Shown: positions 36,740 through 49,553 of the stretch, piece after piece
Layout of the letters: each line of letters opens with the position of its first letter
How positions within the stretch are numbered: position 1 is the first letter of the stretch
From: Varroa destructor
Lineage: Eukaryota > Arthropoda > Arachnida > Mesostigmata > Varroidae
Reading direction: 5' to 3'
Assembly: GCF_002443255.2 (NCBI RefSeq)
Contig: NW_019211454.1
Coordinates: 26,109,344-26,173,343 of the forward strand
Length of the DNA: 64,000 bases
Notes under the pieces: model-generated
What the model was told of the DNA's origin: nothing
The model's database searches: none
Seen by the model: the letters and a program-made list of their open reading frames with translations, nothing else
Program-made: the position numbers and the translations under genes

Positions 36740-37268
36740 GGTAATGACAAATACGATAATGATGTGCAAAAAATATTACAATCGGTAGGCAGAACAGTTC
36801 CACAATCCATGATAAAGCCCGAACCTACGCCGAAGAGGGTGATGCCATGCATTGGGTAGAATTGGAAAGGAATCGCGCGATATGAGCTGCTGTTGGTTGG
36901 TAAAACAATTAATTCAGACCACTACTACAAGCCATTAAAAAATCCTCTAGTGTACACAAGTACCGTAGTCTTTTACCACGACTTCCAAATGACTACACGC
37001 GTCTTTAGCGGCTAGACAAAAACTCAGAGAGCTTGGACGGTAAATTTGAACGTATGTGCGATATAGGCTGGATCTTACACCACTGGATCACGATCTATTT
37101 CGATTTCTGCAAAGCTTTTCTAATAGCATTCCAATAGAGGGATTAAAAAGTCACTGGTCACAAATTTCCGCCAAAAAATCATGTAGATTCTACAGGGACG
37201 GGACCATGGCGTCACTACGAAAGTGGCAAAAAGTCATCGATAAAAAGAGAACATATTTAGTTTATTAG
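36740..37268 (+). mobile_element. Decayed mariner-family transposase, most complete copy
   Basis: Fragments in several frames run in mariner order: GNDKYDNDVQ (for TGDEKW..YDN), KPEPTPKRVMPCI, NWKGIARYELLLVGKTINSD, VVFYHDFQM (HDN position), LAARQKLRELG, DLTPLDHDLFRFLQ (third catalytic aspartate retained, codon 37086-37088), then FYRDGTM and KWQKVIDKK to the stop at 37266-37268. Stops and frameshifts interrupt it. A weaker upstream extension (about 36590-36740) may cover the HTH part. Same orientation as the relic 1.4 kb upstream and as both host genes. No terminal inverted repeats were identified. Confidence 0.9.
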
Positions 37269-40200
37269 TGTTGTTTTTTAATATAAAAAAATACTTGCTT
37301 CCGGTATGGCTTGAAAACCGTTACTGTTTTTTTCGTTATTCAGTATAAAAGAGACACTTGCCAACGCGTTTAGACGTGCCGACGGCCTGCATCATACATC
37401 CTACACCAATCTTCAATGATTAAAAGGCGAAATGATTCATTCATTCATTCGTTCCGTTTATGGCCTTTTAGTTTCAGAACGTCTTATCTGAGCGATGCGT
37501 AATGTTCTCAACGGTAATCTCAAATCTCTCGATTCCAGCTTGTCAGGCACTGATATGGTTTTCACGCTAGGCCATTCATAAACAAAATAAAGTAGATCAA
37601 TGAATATAATAAGGCCTTGCCGTTAATGAGTAGCTGGCAAATTGATTATTGCTACCATTCAACAGAGTTGCTCCTTCGTTTCATTCAAGTTACATTACAA
37701 ACAAAGAGAGCAAGCCCCGGTACGTAACCTATTCAGGCGAAAAATACTTTTTGGATTTGAGTACATCGCCATGGTAGTCTATGAGATGTTTTATCGCTGT
37801 ATGAAAAAGCTGGCTGATTTCAATCACAGAAGGTAGCAACGGCCCACTTAAGCGTTACTCTGCGTGCAATTGACGTTTATGTACGGATTCGAGTTGTACC
37901 TCTGCCTTATCACCTCTTTTTGCGTACTTCTGTTTATTTTGTCATATTTTTTTTTTTTTTTCGAATGGATGTTTCTCTTTATGTTGGCTACGTGCCAATT
38001 TGTACGTACTTGGACGGGTTCATATAATGCCATTATCCTTAAACGAATGAACCCAACTTTGCTGTTTCTTGGTAGTTTAGCTGACAGTTACGTCCTCTAT
38101 CTCAAACGGCTGCACAAAAAAAGAAATAACTGTACACAACGCACCCATTAACAAGCGGCTCTGGGTCAATTATATTGTTATTATTATATTAAACAGACAA
38201 GAAATAATTCATATTTTGATATTCAAGGGGGAATGTTTTACGGTCCCACTTACCAACGTAAACGGTTAAGCGGTGACTGGGGCCGATATCCAATGTTTCG
38301 TGTCTAGAAATGACGCAACGACAGTACGAGCTTAGCTATTCCGGCATACATTGCCACTGCAACTACAAATACATGTGTGAAGTATAGACTAATTATTGCG
38401 GACCAGTACGCTAAAAACGTTTATCATCCCGCCGTTTTTGGTAACGTTTTTCACGTAGATCCGTCAGATAAATCTTCTTCTGTTGGTTAAGTATGTTTCT
38501 AAACAAGGAGCGAAGATAGTTTCGGTAATTTCCGCATAATGACTTTGGAACGAAGCTGTCAAATCGAGTCGTAACGAAGACAATTACTAAATTTCGTACT
38601 GTTATTTCCCTACATGGCTTCAAATATGCCGTTTGTCTTCGTCATGGAGCCGGCGATGCTAATTTTTGTGTCTTAATTGAACGGACGCGACCGAAAAAGC
38701 TCTAAATATGACAGGAAAAACGATGTAGTCACTTGTGTGTATTTTATTCATCTATTGTCTGTTTCAAGCGACAATTCTGGCTCATGTAACACTACTGCGA
38801 CAACAATTGTACATTGATGCACTTTGCTTTAGAAATATGTTTGTTTTCTAATTTCCTACGAAAAAGATAGCTACAACGAGTTCTTCCACGGTTTAATGCA
38901 GAGTACATGCGCAGCATATTTGTGCACCGCTTCTGAGACCTTCGAATGGGAGCCTTGGTATAAGCCTTAAATTTATTACGGGAAATTAGATTCATTGGAC
39001 ATTAATAGGCTTTGATGTTTGCTTCGTGCAACATAAAGCATGTGCACGCAACGTGTATTTGTACACATATCTTTATCAATCTGATTGCAATGTTTTATTC
39101 CTTATAAATATGATTTCTTCGTACAGTGATCGCTGCGTTCGTGTCCATTGAAACCTGGCTGTCCTGAAGCTAATAGTTGAACTTTGTTCAAGTTTCGGAA
39201 ATTATTCCGCCGTTTTATACTGCTCAATTTGACAACAAGGAAAACTGAAGGCGCAGTAGGGACTTCTTCCAGACTTAAATGAACACGGAAAATAACTTAG
39301 AGCACGGGCTGCCTTTTATAATTGTGTGACATAATCGTAAATAAACCTATTCGCTGTATAAAATGAAGTATATATAATTCGTTTAAACAAAAAATTAGAG
39401 TTTCCTATTAAGTTTTTACTAGGGGCAACTTTTCTGCTTAAGAAGAGCTTTGCTGCTCAAGGTGGGCAGGGTATGAAACGTTTAAGTGTAACGCCTCAAG
39501 CAAGTTTCTGCACGAAAATTTGTTCCCCTAAACAAGAGTATACTACTGCAGTATAAATAACTACCCTTTACATGTTGTCACAGCGGTGAACAGCTTGTGC
39601 CTGGGCTCGAGGGCGCACTAATGGCGTTCAGGGTTGAACTGCCAGTTCCCGTGCTAGCTTATTGATTAACGCGTTTTCCTTCTAGTCTTAGGGACGCGTT
39701 GTGGTCTAGGTTCTAACCAGGACATCCGCGGACTTACTTTCGTGCTGGGAGCAACCATCTACTGCATGACCGAACGTAAAAATAACCGCTATTCACACCT
39801 ACGACCATCCTTATGGGCTGAATGAGCGAAAGAATATAAACGATCACTGATAGCAGACGTTACTTGCTGTAGCGTTGGTATCGATGATTTATAGACACAA
39901 AAAATGAATTGAAAATATTGACGGGTCAGAACATTTTGGTTTTTAACCTTAGATACATACTATTATATATATACATATAAAAACTCCATTAAGGTAGACA
40001 AAAACGCTATTCTTTATCCAATTTTTATTATTCAAAAGTTTAGTAGTATAGATTTTAGAACTTGTATCTTCTAATAACTCAGTAGCAGAATATTTTTTAT
40101 CAGTTATCTGATTTTGACTTTACATGTACAATGGCAAAACTTCGTTCGTAAGAGACCGCAAGATATAGGAAAAGTGTTGACAAATGCATATAAGCAAATC

Positions 40201-43200
40201 ATTACGGCTTTTCTATTCGAGTTGAGACGATAGCCATGAAGCAGTGTTGAGAGATTGGGGTTGGCCATGTGTTTTCCCGTAAGGGTATTTATAAAAGTGC
40301 ACAGACATTTCAAAGCTCGATGTAAACTCCTCAAGCGGGTAATAGGGCCCAATGCACGAAACCTTTTTTCAATGAGCCCATAGGGTTCCGAGCCGATGTT
40401 CATTTTACGACTAAATGTTAAAGCTCAGTCAACATATTGCTTGACAGGTTTAATTTCTGAAAACGTATAACTGTGTAGGAAACACTGAAAGTATATGCGG
40501 GGAATCAGCTTTTTTTTTTTGTTGCTTATCTCAAATCGGTTGACTGAAAACTACTAGTAGTAATTGAATAATTTGGTATCATCTTACTTCATTTCTCAGC
40601 TCGAAAACTCTAAGAAACTTTATTAAGGCCGGAGGCCTAGGAGGAGACTGGTTTGCATGGGCGTGTTCTTACGTTCTTAATCAAGACAATGTTTTCTACT
40701 TCCTACACGATCCAATATTAATACAGACGACACAAAGTGTGTTACTATGTAGGGGGGTGAACCAAAAGTCTTAGACAAAACAGTCTTAACCTTTTAAAAA
40801 AAAACTCGTTTTATGGTAGACGAGTTGTCATTTTACATATAGGTAAAGTACCAAGAAACAGTCACACTATTCCAATGAAGTGCAGATCTAGATATATAAC
40901 GAATTTGTAATGTGGACAGACTAATGCCATTTTAATATCTTATAATACCATGTTATCACCATACGACAAGCTATAGTATTACAGTGGTGTATATTGAAAG
41001 CCCTATTGACTTTTAACCATCTTAATTAACTAATTGGCAATTTCTTATTTCATGCGTGTTTGTGCTTTTCTGTAGCCGCACATTTTCCTATTTCTTCCCA
41101 GTTTGATTCAATATGCCTCTAGATCAAATATAATGGTCCTGCTTCGGCCCGGTTACGACGCCTCATCGGCACAAGGCTTGACAAACGTTTCTTCTGATGA
41201 TTAAACGAACTTTTCAATACGGAATTACCCTTTTGGTAACCAACGGCTCACTGGCGATTGGTGAAAACTACTTTAAATTGTAATACACTGTTTCTGAGGG
41301 GACTGTCTCCGATACGGTTCACTAAGTTCCCACGCGCTTTAGTAACATCGAGGACACTCTGCATACGTGTTTTGACCAAAGTTTGGGATAGCACAAAATA
41401 GGCTTGAGCAAAAGTTGGCCGATATTTCCAACAATATGCCCCCAGCCGCCTTTAAGGAGCCAAGCCTTTTTTGGTCATCTTTAAAAGTTGTTGTGCAAAA
41501 GGGATTACACGCTTAATCTTCGGGAGAACCTTGTCACTTCTGGCTACAAAAAAGTACTACGGTTGGCTTCTGAAGGTTATGGTCCCATTGTTCAAAACTC
41601 TCTATCCTGCGTTGTCACAAAAGACATCACCGTAGGTCACATATCCGCCTATCTATGGTCGTCTATAATCTCGGATTCGAATAATAAAGTCAACGGCTGA
41701 TAGGCGCTTACGATTGGACAATCTATTAGCTAATCCAATTGGCATTAATGCACTCCCTGAAACTTATTTTGATGTTGCCGGTGTATATGACCGAGTAAAT
41801 CAGAACATGTTAGGCGTATAGGATGTCTGTCCTCGGTATAGGCCTTAGAGTAACGACGAATGTCGTCGCTACCGCACGGATCGTTCGTTCAGAGTGAGGC
41901 TCAGTCTTCCCTTGTTAGTTTTTGTAGAGGTTCAGAAATCACGCTGCTAAATGTTCATCACAGCCACACAGTATTTTATTACGAAGTTATATCTTGCAAA
42001 ATCTTTAACTTTACGTGAATGTCAATAGCGGCCTAATTGTTTCTAAATGGTTATTATTGCGTACAATTATGATCTCTATTTCATTATAAAAATATGAGTA
42101 TCTGACAAAGTGTAAAACGAATAACATAGAAAGGTAATGTCACCATAAGTCTCTTTAGCTACAAAACATTGCATCTTTCCATAGCCCCTGAAGTAGCTGC
42201 TCTTGGCATTATTAACAGTCTGTTTTCATTTCGGGCGGCAAGCCTAGTCCAAAAAGGGCCCGCCTCGCGCTATTACATTGTAACCCCTTAAGTTACACAA
42301 ACTTTGTTTTTTATTGCAAACTTCTCGCACATGGTAAAATTCTAGCTCTGCATACAGCTTGTCGTCCAGCGTGTTATATTTAGTATAGTGAATTTCGTGA
42401 CCAACGCGGTTCAAAATACAAAGTCGTCAACTATGGAGGATGGTAAATGTACACAATTACTTTCTACCTATAAGTTATTACATCGACGATTGTTGAACCC
42501 AGTGGGCCAAGCAGTGTCTTACAATAGCGTGTTCCAGTTACTTATTAGATGCATAATTCGAGCGGCTCGCCAAGTACAACAACGCTTAGTGTTTCGACAT
42601 CAGAGCTGCTTTCAAACCCACCACACTCCCAAAACTGCGGGCCCGTTCTTCGCGTTCTGGGGAAGGATACCTTTCAGTGGCTTGGCTTAAAGCTCTTGTC
42701 TGTGATAGAAATTTCTAAAGTTCGTATTCGATATTTTGTATACTCCCACACACCCATGTACACAGCCAATATTATTCAAAACACAACAACCTGGCACTAG
42801 TTTACAGAATAATCTACTATGTACTAAGCTTTATTAGGCTTTTATGCGCGGTTTTATGTTTAGGGCATACGGGCCCAAACGAAGACATAACATGGGGAGG
42901 GAGGAAGGGGTGTGTCAATTCGTGTGCCTTCGAACGCAGTCCCGAACGTCATTACAATTACCCCTTTAATATATTTAGAACATACGGCGTAGATTGTGCT
43001 CTGTACGATACAACGCCCCAACTGAATTGCACGAACGTTTATGACAAGAGATAGCAACGTGTATGTGAGACTCTTTCGCATATACGTTGAACCAATCGTG
43101 AACTATGCAAGCTTAGTATGCGACACTCAGTCGACGTAATCATCAAAGGTATAACGCTTCTAGAGAGAGTTTCGAGCAAAAATGCTAGAACAGTAGCATC

Positions 43201-43706
43201 TTTATACTATTGTAACAAGATTACTCCTAATAATACTCATAAAGATAGCAAAAACAGAACTACAAATGGGTCGGAAGGCTGTTTAATAGAACGATACGTG
43301 AACGATCTTTTCCCTGGAGGCTATTGTGCATGTTTGAAGTACTAACGGCCGCACAAGTACCGCTTCTGTAAAACTACTAAACCTTTTTAGTAAAGTACGA
43401 CTGTATATAAATATAAAGTTCTCCTTAAGGTCGGATAAAAATCAAAATAAGAGAAAAAAAAACATTCGACGATAGCCGCGTTCTATTTTTTAATTGTGCA
43501 TAATGTGTAACATTGCATGCAGCAATAATGGTGCATTAGACAATTCGTTCTCTCCATCTAACATGACTATTCCATGGAGTGCTAATTAAAGGTCAGCAGA
43601 ATAGGATTGTTACTGTACCACAGAGGGCGTCTAGCAAAAACAGATCTGAGACTATAAAGACACGCCGTCGTCGAGGCGGACAATAATATATAACAAGTCA
43701 TTGTTG

Positions 43707-43725
43707 TATATATATATATATATAT
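43707..43725. repeat. (TA)n microsatellite
   Basis: A nineteen-base alternating TA run in the intergenic region. Confidence 0.9.
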
Positions 43726-44457
43726 GTTTACCTAAATAGTAACAGAACTAATATGTTCGTACGACTTCTAAGGCCCGAGCTCAAGAACTCATTATTTAAT
43801 ATCATTACCTATAAAATGGATCAGAAGCACTCTACAAGGCCGGACCGAATTAGCGGACCCAGCTCATCAAACGGCAGACATATGAGAGATCTTTCGCCGT
43901 CCAGCAAAATGGGTGATCTATTTACTCATTGTATCTACTTCGACAGTTAATCGATGAATCACCTTATACTCAATAGTACGTTACAGACCACGATAGAACG
44001 AATATATACTTTCAATAGCGATTATGCACAGCCCGACCGCTTTTAATAAATGCTATTTTTTCTTTGCCCTACAACTTGGAAGCTTGCTATCGAACGTAGA
44101 AGACTTTCTGACATACAAAATCCTATATACCTATTTTACCCTATATGTCATTGGCAAGGTTTGAACTACCGTCGCCCGGTCTTTCTACTTACATCCGGTT
44201 AGACACGAGACATTTGCTACATATAATTAGTTAGTGTTGCGCTGTTTCTGTAAAGTCTACCTGATCGTGATCTTGCTTTTTGTGGGTGTGTCTGTACTTA
44301 TTTTTAGACATATCAACCGTAAGGAATATCGGTTTCTTTAGTAACGGTCCATTCAGCTTGACTCGAATATTTGTTCATTTAGTTAAGAGAATATTATAAG
44401 TTCAGGAAAAATACTGTACCAGGACTCTGTGGCCAAGTTCGTTTATTAGCGAATATA

Positions 44458-44499
44458 ATGTAGGACCTACATTAAAGTAATTCAATGTAGGTCCTACAT
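44458..44499. repeat. Perfect 16-bp inverted repeat (stem-loop)
   Basis: Arm ATGTAGGACCTACATT (44458-44473), a 10-base loop, and its exact reverse complement (44484-44499). Each arm is itself nearly palindromic around GTAGG(A/T)CCTAC. The flanks are AT-rich and no gene is adjacent. Confidence 0.95.
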
Positions 44500-47299
44500 C
44501 TGGTCAATTGAAAAGCCATTTAAACTATACAAAATCTGTAAAGTTTTATCAAGTTGTATCAAAATCAAATTGAGGCATCTCATCATTTGCCTCTATCGAT
44601 TAGAGCGCTAGTAACGACCTTACGTTATTTCCAAAGAAAGGTGGAGTCTATCGACAGTCCGTAGTCAGGCTTATTCGGTCCACCTTTGCAAGAATTTTCT
44701 GGTCACACGCAGATATACACAAGATAACGGACGCGTCTGTGACAGGATAAACAAGGTGTAATGCACGATTATATTTTCACACAAAAGCTAAGTTTGACCT
44801 TCACGACATTGTACTGCATATAGTTCTCCAACAACCTCATTCACTATACAACATATAGTGAAATAGCTGATGGTAACGAAGACCTCATTTACCTGACCCC
44901 CTGCGATTGTCTCACTCAGACAGACAAAGCCCACTGGACAACGTAGTAGTGAGAGCGGATAAGAGGGCAAAAGTCAAGCGAAGTATATCCATGGTATTTT
45001 GTGTGGCCATTTGCCGTGTTTCTTTCTGGACCGGCAACTACTTTATTAAAAATATGTTTTCATGGCTCCTTTCTGCATATAGACGGTATGCTCACAGATT
45101 CGTCGCCAATAATATCGTTCTATTCGAGATTAAATAATAGAAGTTGCTGAAGCTATGAAGTGGTAAAAGGACGACAATGAGTGCGTAAGGGCCTACACTT
45201 TAGACGCGCTTTGGCCTTTGGCGTCTTTCAAAGGACCTAACTATATACGGCTTGTGATAGATTTGAGGGTAACAGAGACGTCAGAGGTTTTTTCTTCGAG
45301 TCTGGAAGTGTCAACGTTAGTTATAATTGCATATATTGCCACGAATACTTGTACATTTATTTTTACTGTAGCTTTTGTATCAATAACTTTACTTACGTAC
45401 GCAATTGATGCTGTCACAGCATATGTCATTTGGGGGGCTTTAAGCAGCAGAGAATTCTAGTCCCCTTATAGTAGAAGCTTCGCTGTTTAAGCAATAGAGT
45501 AAGATATGGGCACATTTCTTAAGGACGTATATCATTTGTATCCGCCTCACTAACGCTGTTTTTCCTCATATACACTAACCCTGGCCTGCCTAGCAGAAGT
45601 GTTTCGGGTCTGCTTTACGGCATGTTTTACCGTCGGTCAATTGTTATATCTAATGTCGTCTGTTTTATTGACCTTGGTTTAGATATAATAATAAATCGCC
45701 AAGTTTTATGGATCGTTTTTTCAAAGTTTTTATTTATTTTCTTACAAGTACAGTGGAGTGATGTGCATCGTGCGGCAGCAGATTACATGAAACGCCCCTT
45801 TTAGGCTATCGTCGAGCTTTAACAGTTTAAGTTTCCAACCGGGTAAACATACTTGTCTTACTGAAAAGGTATACACTCTTCAACACCTACTTAGTTTTAC
45901 TCAAGATGAGGTTTCGAAGAAATAATATATCCTAACAAACTCGATCTTAGCCGTAATTTCATTCAGAAAAGACGCGGCGACACCTAGCGGAGAAACGCCC
46001 ACTTTTTATTACTAGATGAACAACGTCCAAAGCCGTTGCTAGGATGCCTCTCAAACGTATTGTCTTTTTTATTCGGTAAAACTTGTGGCATACATCTCTA
46101 ATCAGCTTTATGCGTCACTTCCACCGTCAGACACAAGCTATGGCTATTACAGATAGTATTACGTACCTTCTACACAGAATACACGTGAAGGGAGAAAATA
46201 AAAGCAAATGACGCATCGACCGCTACAACCAATGGTCCTAGGAAGTCAAGGTTTAACTATTAATCTATTACCGCTGAATGGGGTGGTCGGACGTGTCGAA
46301 AGGACGCACTTGATCATCAACAAGGATTGAGCCGACAACGACAAGTGATCCTGCAAAGGAAATGGCTGTGATGACGATGATGGCGGTACAAAATGACTCT
46401 GTATCCCACGCAATAAACAGCTATAGTTTTTCAATGTCAAACTAAAGTGTAACTTTAAAAAACACCAGCCGTATTGTTCTACACTTCGTACGTGACAATT
46501 AAGGACACAAATGTTCAAGCTGAATATGTCTTCTTAGCTAAATATCTATCAAGCTATGAGCTTGTATATGGTAGCTGGAAAAATCAGAACTTAACTAGGG
46601 TTTTTTCGACATGTTTCGGTTAGTTTACCTTTCGATGGTCATCCACTAATCCAGCACAGGGTAAATAAGACATGTACCGGTCCATTTAAAAACAGGTCGG
46701 GTAAATTTAGAAGGTTCAGAGCGCCGTTAAGCATCAGCTTTTGCAGACACAGGCCCAAGGTCGCAAGGCACGCCATACAAAAATACATAAAGACAAGTCG
46801 TTGAGGCAATTGGAATATCAGTATCGTATTTATCTACCAAACAAATGCATATATATCCGTCTGCCAGTTCGGTAACAAACCCCCTCGTTACAAATCTTCA
46901 AGACATTATAAAGACAGAGAGCCAACTAACGAAGTCAAGCACTCCCATTTGGCTAATTAATTTTTCTAGCCGCAAACGTTTCATTTCAGAAACTCGAATT
47001 TTTCGCACTGATAGTCCTCTTGATAAAAATAAATAGAGCCCATGCAGTGGATAATAGATTTCCCATAACAAGATATAACATCAGTTTATTGAGCTATTGC
47101 GTCGCGATTCATTGATTCTCTCCAAATGGCAAACTATGTCTGACCGCGTCCTATGCGTTCTAGTTCACTCAGCGTAATCACACAGAAACTGAAGTTAGCA
47201 ACACAATAAGGTTTATGTTACTAAAATCGCAAAAGACGTTCGTAATCAAAAATTAAGATAAAGCACCTAGTTTATATCAACATGGTTGTAGGATAAGCC

Positions 47300-47912
47300 T
47301 TGCATTTTACTATGTCAGACGCGACACCCGAATCGCGCGTCTTCTGCCTCACTCATGGCCGGCAATGTGGCCTCGGTTTGCGGCGGCGACTTGTTTCATC
47401 CTTTCCTTTATCGTTGGGGCCATCCCCCCTGTCTTATCTTCTTTATATCCGTGCGTTTCTTTTTCTTGTGTTGTTCTACCGCCAGACGTGTAGCTTCCCT
47501 CTGCCCAGTTGCGACGGGAGCGTATAATACTTCTTAGCTTGTAGCGCGGCTCATGTCAAGCTTCTTCCTCGCGCCAATGGCTGGTGGTTCGTTGTAGTCG
47601 CGGGCCAAAACGACGCTTTGATCCGCAGTGATTTACGGTGAACTGAACTTATCGTATGCTTTTACACGCACCGTCAGCATTGAGACGTATATCAGTCACA
47701 CTTCTGCTTCTTCGTTCCCTACTAACGGCTTTGATGATGGCAATGACGTAGAGGGTCATCTATTCGAAACAACAACTGAGTGACCTTGACCGTGGCCAAC
47801 TTGAAAACCGCTACACAGGAACTTTCGCTTGAATCAAACTTAGAGCTGTTTACACGTAATTCACAATTAAAGGAAATATAAGTTATTTAACAAACTTCAA
47901 CGTTCTTATAAA
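47300..47912 (+). promoter_or_regulatory. Candidate ELOVL promoter / 5' UTR region
   Basis: A GC-richer stretch (about 47300-47720) precedes the ELOVL start in otherwise AT-rich DNA. An arthropod-type initiator-like TCAGTC occurs at 47692 and a TATA-like TATAAAG at 47907-47913, 54 bases before the ATG. These short motifs are common by chance, and an untranslated first exon further upstream cannot be excluded. Confidence 0.3.
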
Positions 47913-47966
47913 GTGAATTACAAACCCTCTGACGGTGATTGCTGCTCACCTAACGAAGCTAATATA

Positions 47967-48248
47967 ATGAGTGTTACAAATTTCTACTCCTATATATGGT
48001 CACTCCGCGACCCTAGAACGGAAGGCTGGGGTCTTACAGCTGATGCCAAATTCGTGTTTCCCGTCTTAGCTTTATACCTTTATGTTGTAAAGGTAGCTGG
48101 ACCACGTTTCATGAAGCATCGAAAACCGTATCAATTAAAACCTGCCATTTTAGCATACAATTTGTTCATGGTTGCGGCGAATCTCTACTTCTTTTGGAAT
48201 TATCTTCGAAGGTCCTATGCTGGAGGAGGATATAATATTTTTTGCCAG
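47967..48248 (+). CDS. ELOVL: ELOVL coding exon 1
   Basis: 94 codons from ATG 47967 to the strong donor CAG|GTAAGT at 48249. It encodes the N-terminal segment with DPRTEGWGLT, the first membrane helix, and FMKHRKPYQLKP, then the second helix. Confidence 0.92.
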
Positions 48249-49553
48249 GTAAGTTTTTTACATCTTGAGAACCTTGATATTAGTTTGGCGACACAATGAC
48301 AAATAATATTCAGTCTATATTTCACCTCATTATATCGTTCTACTTGATAAAAATCAGATGTTTGAGCATGTCATCGCTATAATGTATCTGCAATTTAAAG
48401 ATGAACATAATGCGCATATTTCCAATATAGTTTTAGGGGAGGCAACATTGTTTTTATAAGTAAGTTCGCCTCGAGGGTCTGTGCGAAATAATTACTTAAT
48501 TATTAATTAATTAATAGGAAATCCCCTGATAATGTAAAGTGGATAATTTTGGCTAATTTGAGTTCATTCGAAACTCATCGAACGCCAGAGAAAGAAATTG
48601 AGATTCATTTAGAAAGCAGGCGGTAGTACATAATAAACGAAAATAGTGCTAGAAAATTGTACTCAGTGAGTTCTCCATTAGTGCTGTTGAAAAGGGAGTA
48701 TGTCAAATGTCCCATCGCTTTAAACACGTTACAATAGACTTGTTGAGCAATCGGCTTCGTGAAGCTAGAAAAGAGGCGTCCTTTTATATATTCAAGTAAC
48801 AGAAACAGATTCTAGTTGAAATGAAAAAGACTTTTGTCGCAAAATTCACTATCTATTTATATAGCCTAAGGAAAGATAAAATGTCTAAATTAAAAATCAA
48901 TTACAAGCAGATCCACAAATGTAATAATTAGCATAATCTAGTGTATTTTTTCTGTGTATTAGGGCGTCACCTACGGAACGGATAAGAATTCAATGGAGAT
49001 TCTGGAACTGACCTGGTGGTACGTGATAGTTCGTATTTTAGACTTCATCGATACGCTCTTCTTTCTCCTACGAAAAAAGTACTCGCACATTTCAACGTTG
49101 CACGTAGCGCACCATTCACTCGTCGTCTTTTCCGGCTGGCTGTGGCTGACGTTCGGATGTGACGGCCAGGTTCTTCTGGGAATTTGCTTCAATGCGTTCA
49201 TTCATGTCATCATGTACTCTTACTATGCGCTTTCAGCACTCGGCCCTCGAATTCAGCGTCACCTCTGGTGGAAACCACATTTGACCAAGCTACAGATTTT
49301 CCAGTTCGTCTTCCTTACAGCGCACGTCTGTATTCCATTAGTATATGACTGTAACTATCCACGAATCCTAACGCTCATCGCAGCAGCGCAAGGTTTACTT
49401 GGTCTGACAATGTTCATCAATTTCTACCTAAACACTTATCGTACCATGCCCGACGCGTCATTCTGTACGCTACAAACAGGCAGCATATATGCAGCAACAG
49501 AGAAAATTCTATCTGGTGGTGAAATTCTGCGTGGAGACAGAAAAAGGGCCTAG
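47967..49553 (+). CDS. ELOVL: Elongation of very long chain fatty acids protein (ELOVL), 2 exons, apparently complete
   Basis: ELOVLs are multi-pass ER membrane 3-ketoacyl-CoA synthases that condense acyl-CoA with malonyl-CoA, the first and rate-setting step of very-long-chain fatty-acid elongation. Exons 47967-48248 and 48963-49553 join in phase 0 to give 290 residues, normal for the family. Visible motifs: RKPYQLKP after the first membrane segment, ILDFIDTLFFLLRKK (119-133), the catalytic histidine box HVAHH (141-145; codons 49101-49115), NAFIHVIMYSYY (171-182) and QIFQF (205-209). The tail ends in RKRA, similar to a dilysine ER-retrieval signal. The start is taken as the first ATG of the open frame, with A at -3; the frame is open upstream to a TAA at 47868-47870 without another ATG. 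Substrate chain length cannot be told from sequence; it resembles the arthropod ELOVL1/7 and ELOVL4 groups in general. Confidence 0.96.
48249..48962 (+). other. ELOVL intron (714 bp)
   Basis: A GT-AG, phase 0, AT-rich intron; contains a TTAATTAATTAATTAA-like tract near 48495-48517. Nothing else was seen. Confidence 0.9.
48963..49553 (+). CDS. ELOVL: ELOVL coding exon 2 with stop
   Basis: The acceptor gtattag ends at 48962; the exon encodes 196 residues and stops at TAG 49551-49553. It carries the catalytic HVAHH and all other family motifs. Confidence 0.97.
   Translation, partial: GVTYGTDKNSMEILELTWWYVIVRILDFIDTLFFLLRKKYSHISTLHVAHHSLVVFSGWLWLTFGCDGQVLLGICFNAFIHVIMYSYYALSALGPRIQRHLWWKPHLTKLQIFQFVFLTAHVCIPLVYDCNYPRILTLIAAAQGLLGLTMFINFYLNTYRTMPDASFCTLQTGSIYAATEKILSGGEILRGDRKRA

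Larger units (their letters stand above)
33261..47966. other. Intergenic region between FATP and ELOVL
   Basis: About 14.7 kb with no recognised host gene. It holds two mariner relics (35020-35301 and 36740-37268), a 16-bp perfect stem-loop (44458-44499), a TA microsatellite (43707-43725), and a GC-richer stretch (about 47300-47720) before the ELOVL start that is a plausible promoter/5' UTR region. Short open frames elsewhere look like chance. Confidence 0.7.

Noticed and set aside
47913..47966. Extension of ELOVL upstream of ATG 47967
   Set aside because: The frame is open but has no ATG; only a GTG at 47913, which is not a normal eukaryotic start.
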